From Pseudoalteromonas haloplanktis ATCC 14393 (lineage in GTDB: Bacteria > Pseudomonadota > Gammaproteobacteria > Enterobacterales > Alteromonadaceae): a stretch of 64,000 nucleotides of DNA. The stretch spans positions 434,001-498,000 of the forward strand of contig NZ_AHCA01000002.1 of assembly GCF_000238355.1 (NCBI RefSeq), written 5' to 3'. The position numbers and the translations under genes were made by a program. The notes under the pieces are model-generated. The model was not told the DNA's origin, did not search any database, and was given only the letters and a program-made list of their open reading frames with translations. Each line of letters starts with the position of its first letter. The stretch's first letter is position 1. Shown piece by piece: positions 1 to 9,376 of this stretch.

Positions 1-172
1 CATTAACATATTTTATGTACCTGATATGGTGTGGCCTGTAGCAGGTTTTCTCAACTAAAAACAAAATGCACAAAAAGCGCACAATTCAAGGGCTAAACAC
101 TATCCCTATAATGATCTAACAGCGATAGAGATAACTTTAATTAAGAACTTTGGCTAACGAGAGGTATAGCTG

Positions 173-201
173 AAAAAGGGTAGAGTAGCATCTACCCCTT
201 T
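173..201 (-). terminator. Rho-independent terminator of the lipoprotein gene
   Basis: A 7-bp stem (178-184 with 191-197) around a six-base loop lies just past the stop codon of the minus-strand lipoprotein gene. Read on the minus strand it is followed by a run of five T. Stem plus T-tract in the right orientation supports an intrinsic terminator. Confidence 0.7.
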
Positions 202-216
202 AAAACGAGCTAAGGT

Positions 217-2142
217 TTAAAGTACAGGCAAGGTAATTTGACCCCTGACTACTTCTGAACTTCCTTTTACGGAGTATTCATACCCAAAAGTAATATCATT
301 TTTATTACCGATTTGGTTATCTTCTAATCTATCCAGAGGATAGCTAAAGTTTTGACGATACCACTTACCATCAGTTAAGCTAGTATAAAAAGCAACATTA
401 TATTGTACACCTTGAATGCTTTCATTAACTGCAACTGATGCAGTATAGTGAAGATCTAGGTTACGGGTATACTCTGCAATAATTGGATACTCTTCATACA
501 CTGATACTGCTGTACCATTAATAGTATAACCCGTTAAAGTTAATTTTAGATAACTTAGAGTATCAATCGATTCTGGAAAATACATATAACCATTTGGCGA
601 AGTAGACCCCGATGCAGCTTCTCCAGCCGTATTTTTTTCAACAATACGATTACCTGCGGTAAAACCGTTATTGTTATCAAATTTTAATGTATTAATATCA
701 AACACAGCTTGGTCAGCAACTGTCATCTCTTTAGTGAAATCAAAATCAACGATTTTATTTGTCGATTTATCAAATACCTTTTCTAATGCGTACCTATAAT
801 TTCCTGCTGTAAGAATCTCTTGTGGTAATACCGTTACAAAAGTACTGTTAAACTTACTCGTTGCTGAAGTTTGGACTAGTTTATCAGCGAATGAAATATA
901 AGTAACGCCTGGGGGAACAAAGTCATCTGCCTTATCGTTACCTTTAATCACCGTAAAATGGTTTTTCTTAATGAGCGTTGTTTTATCTGCAACTAACTCG
1001 ATTGGTGAATCAACTAGTAAATACAAACCTTGAGTTACGGTGTCTGTAACTGAGCTCACCAGACTAACCGTCGAGCCGGCAGTATATTTATAAGGCTTTA
1101 CAACTAATGATAAAACTCCATTTTCTAACTCATAAAAACCATCTAAATGACCAAATGACGCATCTACGTTAACACCATCATTTATAGGTGATAAATTGAT
1201 TTCACTACTGCCGTAACTATTACCATTAGCATCAGTAAAGCTTGGTAAAAGCAACTTCATTTTTGAACTACCTTGATATTCAAAAACATATTCTTTTGCC
1301 TGTGCATCGAAAGTCGCAGGCGTCTCTTTAGTTAAGCTTTTTAATGAAACTAAATCTAATGAATCAAATGTATTGCCAAACTCATCTATCACAGCTATAC
1401 GAACTTGAAACTCTGTATTTTCAATAGTTTTAGAGACATATAACGTGTTACCTTGCATTAAACTTGCAATAGTTAGGTAGTTATAACTATCGAAACCATG
1501 TTGATAAATAAAATCATCAATTGAATCATTATCAACATCAAGATCCATTGCCAGACTTTTTTCGAAACCTTTCACTTTGCTGATTGAGTACCTGCCTGTG
1601 TTTTCGTCGTACGTAGAACGAATGAAATGTTCATTACGATTTGAAAATTCATCATACATATTAAACGCAGTAGAAATACTGTAGCTAAATTCAAGTCCCG
1701 CCACAGGGGTATTTTCACCATTCAGTAATACTTCAAACTCTACGGTTTCAGCATTCGAAACCTCTAAACGTCCTAATTGGGCAATACCATAATTTGTCTT
1801 ACCGTAAAAAGCACGCTCCTGAAAAGAGCCATCAACACTTGAAACAAGAAGAACATAGTCTGAATATTGCGGTAACTCATTCAATTCAAATAAGCCATTT
1901 GAGACAGCTACAGGCTCGCTCCAATCATTACCAATTTTAATTGATACTTGAGCATTATTAACAGACTCGCCTGTTAATAAGTGTGTAACTGAACCTGTTA
2001 ATGTTACATTTTCAAGCTCAGCTTGAGCATTATTATTTTCAATTGCAGCTACTATGTCGTCATTATTTTCTTTAACGTCTAGACAACCAGAAAGAAAGAA
2101 ACTTGATGAGATGGCAAGTGCGATAGCGGATTTTTTTAACAT
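217..2142 (-). CDS. Putative surface/periplasmic lipoprotein with N-terminal Ig-like (carboxypeptidase-regulatory-like) domain
   Basis: The 641-residue product starts with a lipoprotein signal peptide: lysines, a hydrophobic stretch, then a lipobox LSGC with Cys20 as the probable lipidated residue. Residues ~45-125 (GSVTHLLTGESVNNAQVSIK onward) look like a carboxypeptidase-regulatory-like beta-sandwich of the kind found in exported proteins. The remaining ~500 residues are beta-rich and Asn/Thr/Ser-rich, with no catalytic motif that I recognise. There is no Asp at +2 after the Cys (Leu follows), so outer-membrane sorting is expected. It stands alone, upstream of a terminator and downstream of a 313-bp gap. 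I do not recognise a specific family; an adhesin or a protein of polysaccharide uptake are both possible. Confidence 0.75.
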   Translation of the reverse strand: MLKKSAIALAISSSFFLSGCLDVKENNDDIVAAIENNNAQAELENVTLTGSVTHLLTGESVNNAQVSIKIGNDWSEPVAVSNGLFELNELPQYSDYVLLVSSVDGSFQERAFYGKTNYGIAQLGRLEVSNAETVEFEVLLNGENTPVAGLEFSYSISTAFNMYDEFSNRNEHFIRSTYDENTGRYSISKVKGFEKSLAMDLDVDNDSIDDFIYQHGFDSYNYLTIASLMQGNTLYVSKTIENTEFQVRIAVIDEFGNTFDSLDLVSLKSLTKETPATFDAQAKEYVFEYQGSSKMKLLLPSFTDANGNSYGSSEINLSPINDGVNVDASFGHLDGFYELENGVLSLVVKPYKYTAGSTVSLVSSVTDTVTQGLYLLVDSPIELVADKTTLIKKNHFTVIKGNDKADDFVPPGVTYISFADKLVQTSATSKFNSTFVTVLPQEILTAGNYRYALEKVFDKSTNKIVDFDFTKEMTVADQAVFDINTLKFDNNNGFTAGNRIVEKNTAGEAASGSTSPNGYMYFPESIDTLSYLKLTLTGYTINGTAVSVYEEYPIIAEYTRNLDLHYTASVAVNESIQGVQYNVAFYTSLTDGKWYRQNFSYPLDRLEDNQIGNKNDITFGYEYSVKGSSEVVRGQITLPVL

Positions 2143-2455
2143 TTGAACTCCATGTATTTATTTTTTTACCCGTAACGGGCTCATCCAAAGTATACAGGAG
2201 CATTTGCTGACGGCAAAACACATAATCCAAAATGCAGGCTTTAAATACCTAATCACAATACAGGCTGTTCACTTATTAACCAGCACTGTTTTTAATTGTA
2301 TTTTATTGCAGCAATTTATGTAAAGTAAAGAGCTCCTTACGATAATAAGTATTAAGGGAATATCTAAACATCAATTACTTTATACCGAGTATTTACATTA
2401 AAGGAGTAATATAAAATTTCATTATTAAAACATGCTTAAAGTCATGTTCTAGTAC
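2143..2455. other. Intergenic region between two minus-strand genes
   Basis: This 313-bp AT-rich gap must hold the promoter of the downstream lipoprotein gene. An imperfect short hairpin (AACATG/CATGTT, about 2429-2448) lies just past the stop of the sensor/cyclase gene and could be a weak terminator. I see no coding sequence and no recognisable repeat. Confidence 0.5.
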
Positions 2456-5347
2456 TTATATACTGTTTATTTCCACACAGTTCCTGCCAATAGTCTTAGC
2501 TTTATATAAAGCCTGATCAGCTTGCGCAAGTAACCGGTCATAATCATTCACAGTCAATGAATCAGCCACACCAAAACTAACGGTTACAGATAGCCCATTG
2601 GCAATCGTTGAAAAATCATAGTTTGCAATTTCCAACCGTAATTCGTCACATAATTCCGCGGCTTGCTGCGCTGTTTTATTTGGGAATAATAAGGTAAATT
2701 CCTCACCTCCCCATCTAGCAACTTCACTGGCATCACTTTTAACACATTGACTTAACAAATGCGCAACGACACAAATAACCCGATCGCCAATAATATGTGA
2801 CCACCCGTCATTAATTCGTTTGAAATGATCTATATCCATAATGGCAATAGCCAGAGGTAAAGCTTGCTGTTTAAAATCAGAAAAATTCTCAGCGAGCCAA
2901 CTATCAAAGGCACGACGATTTGGTAAATCGGTGAGTTGATCATGGGTTGCTTGATGCGCAAAGGCATCTGTTTGCTGCTGAAGATCTCTAGTTTGTTGCT
3001 CGACTCGAATTATCAGTTCTTTTTCGATTTTTTTATAATGATAAAGGCGATATTGATATAACCCAAAGGCAAGTAAGAGTAACGTAAAAAACATCACAAG
3101 CTTGAAGCCTGTTTGCTGCCAAAAATATGACTGAATAACAAAGTTTATGGTTTTATAGTTATCCTGCCACTGCCCATTCGGGTAGCCTGCTCGTACCATA
3201 AAAGTATATTTACCCGGTGCTAAATTCGTATACTCTGTTATTGTTAAGCGTTGACGATTAACCCATTCATTATTATAACCTATTAGTTTTGTTTGAAAGT
3301 TAAGCCGTTGCGGCATAATAAAACTCAAGCCAGCATAATGAAATGACAATCGAGCAGTACCTGGCGGTAATACTAATTCTTCATCATATAATATAGGGGT
3401 ATTTTTACCATCGACGTACAAACTTTCGATCACGGTAGGCAAAGAGATTTGTGAGGCTTGTTTTATACGCTCAGGTACAACTGTGCTTGCTCCTTGGGAC
3501 GTCGCAAACCAGATACTGCCATCATTATGAAGTGTCGCAGCAGGGTTAGAACCACCGTTTGCTTGAGCACTCAGCATCCCATCGCCTTCATCGTAAAGCT
3601 GATACTGTAGTTTTTGACCTTTTATACTGCTAGGATCATTTAGTAACTCATTTACTTGCTGTTGCTTTACTTGAATAATACCGCGATTGCTCGACAGCCA
3701 AAATGAATCATCTTGTACAACTAACTGAAACAATTTATCAACGGGTAAACCTTGCTCGCGGCCGAGTATGGCAATTTCACCAGTAATAATATTAAAGCGA
3801 ATTAATCCTCTATCAGTAGTCATCCACATAAAGTTTTGCTGAGCATAAAAACCAAATGCGTATTCTGCATTAAATTGCTTAGGAAATGCCTGTCCTTTAA
3901 ACTTTTCTAACTCACCATTAAACATTGCCACACCAACACCTGTGCCCACCCAAATATTGCCACGGCTATCAAGCGCAAGCGCCATAATAAAATCGCCGGG
4001 TAAGCCTTGCTCTGTTGTATACTGAACAACAGAACCGTCAGGGTCAATACGTGTTAGTCCAGCAGCAGAGCCTACCCACAGTCGTTGTTCGTTATCAAAC
4101 AAAAGTGCTCTAATTTCATTACTGAGCAAACCATTATCACGATTAATGACGGGGTAGATTTTTTTATCAACTACACGCATTAAACCACTGGTATAAGTGC
4201 CAACCCATACACCCCCTTGGTTATCTTCGGCTAAGCTAAGAATGGATAAAGGGCCTTGCTCAAAAGCTGGGGGGATGGCTACAACGCTATCATTATTGAC
4301 TCTATTTAAACCTAAGCTACTGCCCACCCACATACTGCCATCTGAATGAGATAATACGCTGCGAACATAATCACCATTTAGTCCGCGTTTTTTCGTCCAT
4401 GACGAAAATGGTGCTTCTCGTAATCGATATACGCCGCCGTTAGTACCCACCCATATGCTTTTTTCACGGTCTTGCATTAACGATAAAATACGATTTGCTG
4501 GTAATCCTGAGTCGGCATCTAGTTGCTCTAAGCCTATTTCACTAAGCCTAAATAATCCTTTATTGATAGTACCAAACCAAATATCATCATGATCATCTTG
4601 TAATAAACTAGAGATAGACTCGCCATCTAATTTCGGGTGAATACTTTCAAACATGTCACCCACTAATCGCCACGCGCCTTTTTCTCCAGCAACGATTAGT
4701 TGACCTTGCTGAGTTAATAATGCCGAATAAATAGAGCTATGAGGCAAGCCACTACTAGGGGTCACCAATTGAGCTATTTTATTCTCTATCTTATATAAAC
4801 CATCGCTCGTTGCAGCCCAAATAACACCACGCTTATCTTCTACTAGCCTATACGCACTTAAATTAACTAAAATCGTATGCTCTGGCCCATTATCATAATC
4901 ACGATATGCAATACCATCGCCTTCTAATGCTAACCACATTTCACCACTGCGGGTCTTTAAAACATAATTAACCATGGCTGACGCATTGTTTTGCACAAGC
5001 CATTGTCTATTCTTTAAATGACTTACACCACCGCGCGCTCCTGAAATATACAAACTACCATCTGCTTGCGGGGCTAAACTGCGTAAACCAGAATCAGGTA
5101 GATCTGGTATTTCTGAGCGAGTAAATAGCTTAAATTCGCGACCATTAAAACGGGCTAAGCCTTCCCAAGTTGCAATCCATACATAGCCATCATTGGTTTG
5201 CGCAACACTATTGATACTATTATGCGGTAACCCCGAACGGGTATTCCATGTTTCAGCAAAATAGTCATTCAGTGGTAAACGTGTTTGCTCAGCAGCTAAA
5301 CAGCTAAAAGCAACAAAAAAGAAAAAGCAAAGACTGAAATGAATCAT
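2456..5347 (-). CDS. Two-component-regulator-propeller sensor diguanylate cyclase
   Basis: A 963-residue sensor that should make cyclic di-GMP from two GTP. It has a signal peptide (about residues 1-19). A long periplasmic part follows, built of repeated Reg_prop beta-propeller strands (pattern 'W.GT..GL.R', for example VWVGTNGGVYRL), and then a Y_Y_Y-type Ig-like domain at ~655-740. One membrane helix lies at ~750-772, then a short coiled coil and a C-terminal GGDEF domain with the active motif GGEEF at ~876-880. The allosteric I-site (RxxD before the motif) is not conserved: SDAS stands at that position, so product inhibition at the usual site is unlikely. The architecture matches hybrid sensors from marine polysaccharide users, with the histidine kinase replaced by a cyclase. 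The ligand is unknown; a carbohydrate is an inference. Confidence 0.93.
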   Translation of the reverse strand: MIHFSLCFFFFVAFSCLAAEQTRLPLNDYFAETWNTRSGLPHNSINSVAQTNDGYVWIATWEGLARFNGREFKLFTRSEIPDLPDSGLRSLAPQADGSLYISGARGGVSHLKNRQWLVQNNASAMVNYVLKTRSGEMWLALEGDGIAYRDYDNGPEHTILVNLSAYRLVEDKRGVIWAATSDGLYKIENKIAQLVTPSSGLPHSSIYSALLTQQGQLIVAGEKGAWRLVGDMFESIHPKLDGESISSLLQDDHDDIWFGTINKGLFRLSEIGLEQLDADSGLPANRILSLMQDREKSIWVGTNGGVYRLREAPFSSWTKKRGLNGDYVRSVLSHSDGSMWVGSSLGLNRVNNDSVVAIPPAFEQGPLSILSLAEDNQGGVWVGTYTSGLMRVVDKKIYPVINRDNGLLSNEIRALLFDNEQRLWVGSAAGLTRIDPDGSVVQYTTEQGLPGDFIMALALDSRGNIWVGTGVGVAMFNGELEKFKGQAFPKQFNAEYAFGFYAQQNFMWMTTDRGLIRFNIITGEIAILGREQGLPVDKLFQLVVQDDSFWLSSNRGIIQVKQQQVNELLNDPSSIKGQKLQYQLYDEGDGMLSAQANGGSNPAATLHNDGSIWFATSQGASTVVPERIKQASQISLPTVIESLYVDGKNTPILYDEELVLPPGTARLSFHYAGLSFIMPQRLNFQTKLIGYNNEWVNRQRLTITEYTNLAPGKYTFMVRAGYPNGQWQDNYKTINFVIQSYFWQQTGFKLVMFFTLLLLAFGLYQYRLYHYKKIEKELIIRVEQQTRDLQQQTDAFAHQATHDQLTDLPNRRAFDSWLAENFSDFKQQALPLAIAIMDIDHFKRINDGWSHIIGDRVICVVAHLLSQCVKSDASEVARWGGEEFTLLFPNKTAQQAAELCDELRLEIANYDFSTIANGLSVTVSFGVADSLTVNDYDRLLAQADQALYKAKTIGRNCVEINSI

Positions 5348-5523
5348 TATACTAAACGCCTTTGTAATTATGGCGAGCTAACAACTGAGCATTAACACAA
5401 AATTAAATTAATAATGATTTATTAGTAGTTAATTATCATTACATTTGACTGTTCGGTTATTATACTAACATAGTCTTAGTTTTATTTTCATTAACTAAAT
5501 AACACAATCTGTTTACGTCTAAA

Positions 5524-6159
5524 CTAAACACAAAGCTCATCAATGCACAGTTGCAGTTGCTCAACAAACTTGGCCACATGTAAACCATCCATTAGTGCAT
5601 GATGTACATCTATAGAAAGCGGCATTTTCCCAGTCTTAGCATTAAACTTACCGAATACTAATTTTGGAATACCGAAATTATCGGTTTGATTAAAAGCATG
5701 TGAGAAGCTCATAAAATCTAACCAAGGTAACACTGAAATATGCAGCAAATCCGCCTGTCCTTCAGTGCATGAAAAAGCTTCTGAAAATAACGGCTGTTGT
5801 TTTGCAGCTAAACTTACCGCACTGGCATGCTCTTGAAAGTCCGCAAAGCTTGACTGTTGCAATAAATAACTAAACCGAAAAGTATTATCATCTGCAAGTT
5901 CAACAACGCTGGCTCGTTGCGTAGCTAACTGCCAAGGCTGGTTATCTATTATACGCAACAGCATCGGCTGATACGTGTTGCTCGCCTGTAACGCAGCATA
6001 AATATAAGCATGGAAAAATGAACATTGTTGTACTTTACAGGACTGATAAAGTGCGCCTACATCAAGCTGAACACATACATTGAAATAAGGCTGTGTAAAC
6101 TCTTTAAACAATGAAAAATGTTGTTGGCGTGGCCAGGTAGTTAAATCAATTGGGATCAT
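5524..6159 (-). CDS. Chloramphenicol acetyltransferase-like protein (type A CAT family)
   Basis: At 211 residues this has the usual CAT length. The family signature HHALMDG lies at residues 186-192, with H187 in the position of the catalytic histidine and D191 as the structural aspartate. Before it comes the matching type A segment (GIPKLVFGKF, then PLSIDVHHA). CAT trimers transfer acetyl from acetyl-CoA to chloramphenicol. The gene is single and lies in a stretch of housekeeping genes, with no transposase, integron site or other resistance gene nearby, so it looks like a resident chromosomal member. Whether it gives resistance or acetylates another small molecule cannot be told from sequence. 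Confidence 0.85.
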   Translation of the reverse strand: MIPIDLTTWPRQQHFSLFKEFTQPYFNVCVQLDVGALYQSCKVQQCSFFHAYIYAALQASNTYQPMLLRIIDNQPWQLATQRASVVELADDNTFRFSYLLQQSSFADFQEHASAVSLAAKQQPLFSEAFSCTEGQADLLHISVLPWLDFMSFSHAFNQTDNFGIPKLVFGKFNAKTGKMPLSIDVHHALMDGLHVAKFVEQLQLCIDELCV

Positions 6160-6215
6160 TACTTAAAACTAAATAGCTGAGGGTAAACGTATCGTGAGGG
6201 ATTTATTCACTAAAG

Positions 6216-6240
6216 TAAAGGCGCGCTATTGCACGCCTTT
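6216..6240 (-). terminator. Putative terminator of the leucine dehydrogenase gene
   Basis: AAAGGCG (6217-6223) pairs with CGCCTTT (6234-6240) just past the stop of the minus-strand dehydrogenase gene, followed on that strand by a T-rich tail. The tail is broken by A and C, hence moderate confidence. Confidence 0.55.
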
Positions 6241-6250
6241 AGCACAGTTA

Positions 6251-7291
6251 TTATAAACCGTTTTTAATGATTTCTTGTGCCAATTCATCGGCAATTAAAT
6301 GTGTCGATTTTTGCTCTTTTTCACTGCGTGCAAAAATTTCAGTTAGAGTATCGTAAATACCTTCTACATGTTTATTTGACGCTGCAACGGAATAACCTTC
6401 TGGTGCAGTTTCATAATAAACATTAATAATACCACCTGCGTTGATCACATAATCTGGTGCATACAAAATTCCTTTCTCACGAATTATTTCACCGTGACGG
6501 GACTCAGCTAATTGGTTATTTGCACAGCCGGCAATGATCGTCGCTTTAATACGAGGAATAGTTACATCATTAATAGTTGCACCCAATGCGCATGGTGCAT
6601 ATACGTCTACATCAAGGTCGTATATTTCATCAATACTTACCGCGGTTGCTGCAAAGTCATTAACTACACGATCAATCGCAGTTTGATTAATATCGGTTAC
6701 AAATAATTGTGCACCGGCTTCATGCAAGTGTTTACATAACCCGTAAGCGACGGCACCTAGACCTTGTACAGCAACTTTAATTCCAGCTAGATCCTGATGA
6801 CCACGTTGGTGCTGTAAGGCAGCTTTAATACCTAAAAAAGTACCATAAGCAGTAAATGGTGATGGGTTACCACTTTTACCTTCAAGGCCCAGTACATAGT
6901 TAGTTTCTTTATTCATAATGGCAACATCATCACACGTGATGTTTACATCTTCTGCCGAGTAGTAGCTGCCATTTAAACGCTCTAACTGACGGCCAAAGGC
7001 ACGAAATAGCTGCTCAGATTTAATCTCTTTCGCATTACCAATGATCACTGACTTACCACCACCAAAAGGTAAGCGTGCTACTGCATTTTTATAAGTCATG
7101 CCTTTTGATAAACGCAGCGCATCAACTACCGCATCGTCATCACTTGCATAATCCCACATTCTGCAACCACCAACGGCAGGACCTAGATTCGTATTATGTA
7201 CGGCAATAATTGCTCGAAGGCCTGACTCTTTATCTGCACAAAAAACCACTTGTTCGTGGTTATCAAAGTCAACTTGATTAAACACAGCCAC
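6251..7291 (-). CDS. Leucine (branched-chain amino acid) dehydrogenase, Glu/Leu/Phe/Val dehydrogenase family
   Basis: This 346-residue enzyme carries out NAD-dependent oxidative deamination of leucine, valine or isoleucine to the 2-oxo acid and ammonia. The catalytic lysine is K80 in the glycine-rich segment PFGGGKSVI, the same position as in the well-studied Bacillus leucine dehydrogenases. The Rossmann dinucleotide fold begins at ~170-182 (VAVQGLGAVAYGL), with the acidic D196 that favours NAD. Full length, alone, with a hairpin after its stop. Phenylalanine or valine as main substrate cannot be excluded from sequence; the length and the GGCRMW motif fit leucine dehydrogenase best. Confidence 0.9.
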   Translation of the reverse strand: MAVFNQVDFDNHEQVVFCADKESGLRAIIAVHNTNLGPAVGGCRMWDYASDDDAVVDALRLSKGMTYKNAVARLPFGGGKSVIIGNAKEIKSEQLFRAFGRQLERLNGSYYSAEDVNITCDDVAIMNKETNYVLGLEGKSGNPSPFTAYGTFLGIKAALQHQRGHQDLAGIKVAVQGLGAVAYGLCKHLHEAGAQLFVTDINQTAIDRVVNDFAATAVSIDEIYDLDVDVYAPCALGATINDVTIPRIKATIIAGCANNQLAESRHGEIIREKGILYAPDYVINAGGIINVYYETAPEGYSVAASNKHVEGIYDTLTEIFARSEKEQKSTHLIADELAQEIIKNGL

Positions 7292-7690
7292 TTTATCTTA
7301 CTCCGAAATTTGTAACCCGTGAGAGGGTATGCACGCTGAAATTGCCGAGACTTTATCACTTCAAATTGCACCTTACCACTATATGAGATGATAAAACCAA
7401 TCAAAATAACTAAACATCATAAACACATTAATTACAATAGACTTTATGCATATTTAATTCACGAAAATAAAAAATAGAACCATTTAAATGCAAATTAATA
7501 GAAAAATTAAAAATACAGCCTTACGTGAACGTAAAAGGAATGCTTAATGTAAAGTAAAGATTACAATCAAAATTGCAAATATAAACGTTTAAATAGAGGA
7601 AGTTATGAGATTGTTGGAGGTATTGACAGTGGTCAGATCTGATATGCGGTATTTAACATTTGCTAAATACCGCATAATAATATTAATGGT
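7292..7690. other. Intergenic region between fumarase and leucine dehydrogenase genes
   Basis: This 399-bp gap holds the promoter region of the minus-strand leucine dehydrogenase gene (AT-rich, 7400-7600) and a perfect hairpin after the fumarase gene (7643-7676). I see no gene in it; open frames overlapping its start are out-of-frame readings of the dehydrogenase 5' end. Confidence 0.5.
7643..7676 (-). terminator. Perfect 13-bp hairpin downstream of the fumarase gene
   Basis: TATGCGGTATTTA (7643-7655) pairs with its perfect complement at 7664-7676 across an eight-base loop, 14 bp past the fumarase stop. There is no T-run after the stem, so it may protect the mRNA 3' end instead of acting as a classical intrinsic terminator. 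Confidence 0.5.
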
Positions 7691-9217
7691 TTATTTTAAT
7701 TTACCGCCTAACTCTTCGATTTTTGCTTTCCAAATCGCAGGGCCCTGAGTGTGTGCGTTAGCACCTTCACTATCAACTGCAACGGTCACTGGCATATCTT
7801 CTACTTCAAACTCATAAATAGCTTCCATACCTAGGTCTTCAAACGCCACTACACGCGCTTTTTTGATTGCTTTAGATACTAAGTATGCTGCACCACCTAC
7901 CGCCATCAAATACACTGACTTATTGTTTTTGATAGATTCAACCGTTGCAGGGCCTCGCTCTGCTTTACCGATCATGCCAATAATGCCTGTTTTTTCTAAC
8001 ATCATATCGGTAAATTTATCCATACGGGTTGCCGTTGTTGGGCCTGCAGGGCCTACAGCTTCATCACGTACCGCATCAACAGGTCCAACGTAGTAGATAA
8101 ATTTATTATCAAAATCAACGCCCTCAGGTAAACCTTCACCAGAGTTAATCATATCTTGCAAACGTTTATGCGCCGCATCACGACCGGTTAAAATAGTGCC
8201 TGACAATAATACTGTCTCGCCCATTTTCCATTCGCGAGTATCTTCTTTGGTTAAGGTATTTAAATCAACGCGACGTGTACCTTCACCAACTTCAAACGTC
8301 ACTTCTGGCCAATCTTCAAGTTTTGGCGCTTTTAAGTTTGCAGGGCCTGAACCATCAAGAGTAAAGTGAACATGACGAGTCGCCGCACAGTTTGGGATCA
8401 TAACCACAGGTTTTGATGCTGCGTGCGTGGGTGCAGTTTTGATTTTTACATCAACAACCGTTGTTAAACCACCTAAACCCTGCGCGCCAATACCTAATTT
8501 GTTTGCGCGTTCGAAAATGTCTAAACGCATTTTCTCTTCGGTTGTTTCTGCGCCGCGCTCTATTAGCTCATGAATATCAACAGGATCCATTAGTGATTCT
8601 TTCGCAAGTACCGCTGCTTTTTCAGCTGTGCCACCAATACCTATACCCAACATGCCCGGCGGACACCAACCAGCCCCCATCGTCGGTAAGGTTTTCTCAA
8701 CCCATGCAGCTACGTCATCAGATGGGTTTAACATCACCATTTTCGTTTTATTTTCTGAGCCACCGCCTTTAGCAGCAACCATTACTTCAACTTCGCCGCC
8801 TGCCACTAAATCAATGTGGACGACTGATGGTGTGTTATCTTTAGTATTTTTACGCGTGCCAGCAGGATCGGCAACAATGGATGCGCGTAAAGGGTTGTCT
8901 GGGTTTAAATATGCGCGACGTGTTCCTTCATCAACCATTTGTTGTACGGTTAAATCTGTTTTATCCCATTTTACATCCATACCTACTTTCACAAAACAGG
9001 TAATAATACCAGTGTCTTGACAAAGTGGGCGCTTCCCTTCAGCCGACATACGCGAGTTAATTAAAATTTGCGCAATGGCATCTTTTGCCGCTTTACTTTG
9101 CTCTTTGTTATAGGCTTTTTCGAGCGCTTGAACAAAATCAAGTGGGTGATAAAACGAAATATATTGCAAAGCATCTTCAATGCTATCAATAAAATCTTGC
9201 TGACGGATCGTGCTCAT
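7691..9217 (-). CDS. fumA: Class I (iron-sulfur) fumarate hydratase
   Basis: The 508-residue product matches the single-chain class I fumarases such as E. coli FumA, which convert fumarate to malate in the TCA cycle using an oxygen-labile [4Fe-4S] cluster. Visible landmarks are RPLCQDTGI near residue 60-70, GGGSENKTKM at ~152-161, MGAGWCPPGMLGIGIGG at ~182-198, PNCAATRHVHF at ~272-282 and the C-terminal beta domain with VGPAGPTTATRMDK. It reads away from pabB, with a 159-bp shared intergenic region holding both promoters. Long open frames on the opposite strand inside it (7863-8093, 8461-8772, 8628-9020) are shadows. Confidence 0.95.
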   Translation of the reverse strand: MSTIRQQDFIDSIEDALQYISFYHPLDFVQALEKAYNKEQSKAAKDAIAQILINSRMSAEGKRPLCQDTGIITCFVKVGMDVKWDKTDLTVQQMVDEGTRRAYLNPDNPLRASIVADPAGTRKNTKDNTPSVVHIDLVAGGEVEVMVAAKGGGSENKTKMVMLNPSDDVAAWVEKTLPTMGAGWCPPGMLGIGIGGTAEKAAVLAKESLMDPVDIHELIERGAETTEEKMRLDIFERANKLGIGAQGLGGLTTVVDVKIKTAPTHAASKPVVMIPNCAATRHVHFTLDGSGPANLKAPKLEDWPEVTFEVGEGTRRVDLNTLTKEDTREWKMGETVLLSGTILTGRDAAHKRLQDMINSGEGLPEGVDFDNKFIYYVGPVDAVRDEAVGPAGPTTATRMDKFTDMMLEKTGIIGMIGKAERGPATVESIKNNKSVYLMAVGGAAYLVSKAIKKARVVAFEDLGMEAIYEFEVEDMPVTVAVDSEGANAHTQGPAIWKAKIEELGGKLK

Positions 9218-9376
9218 TTCAGTTCCTTAAGTTACCTTTACGTATTAATACACGTAACATAAATCAAACCGGTGACGGTGGTTTGTAACGCAATAGGCAA
9301 CTAAACGCTGCCAAAAAATTTAACTTATGATACCCTCCCAGCCCGTTTCGAGCCAGTTTTTCAGGGTAAAAAATAG

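Noticed and set aside
5524..6159. Acquired resistance cassette or integron around the CAT-like gene
   Set aside because: No integrase, attC-like site, IS end or other resistance gene is seen nearby.
8628..9020. 130-codon plus-strand open frame opposite the fumarase gene (also 7863-8093 and 8461-8772)
   Set aside because: Lies antisense inside a clear class I fumarase, has no ribosome-binding site and no recognisable protein features.
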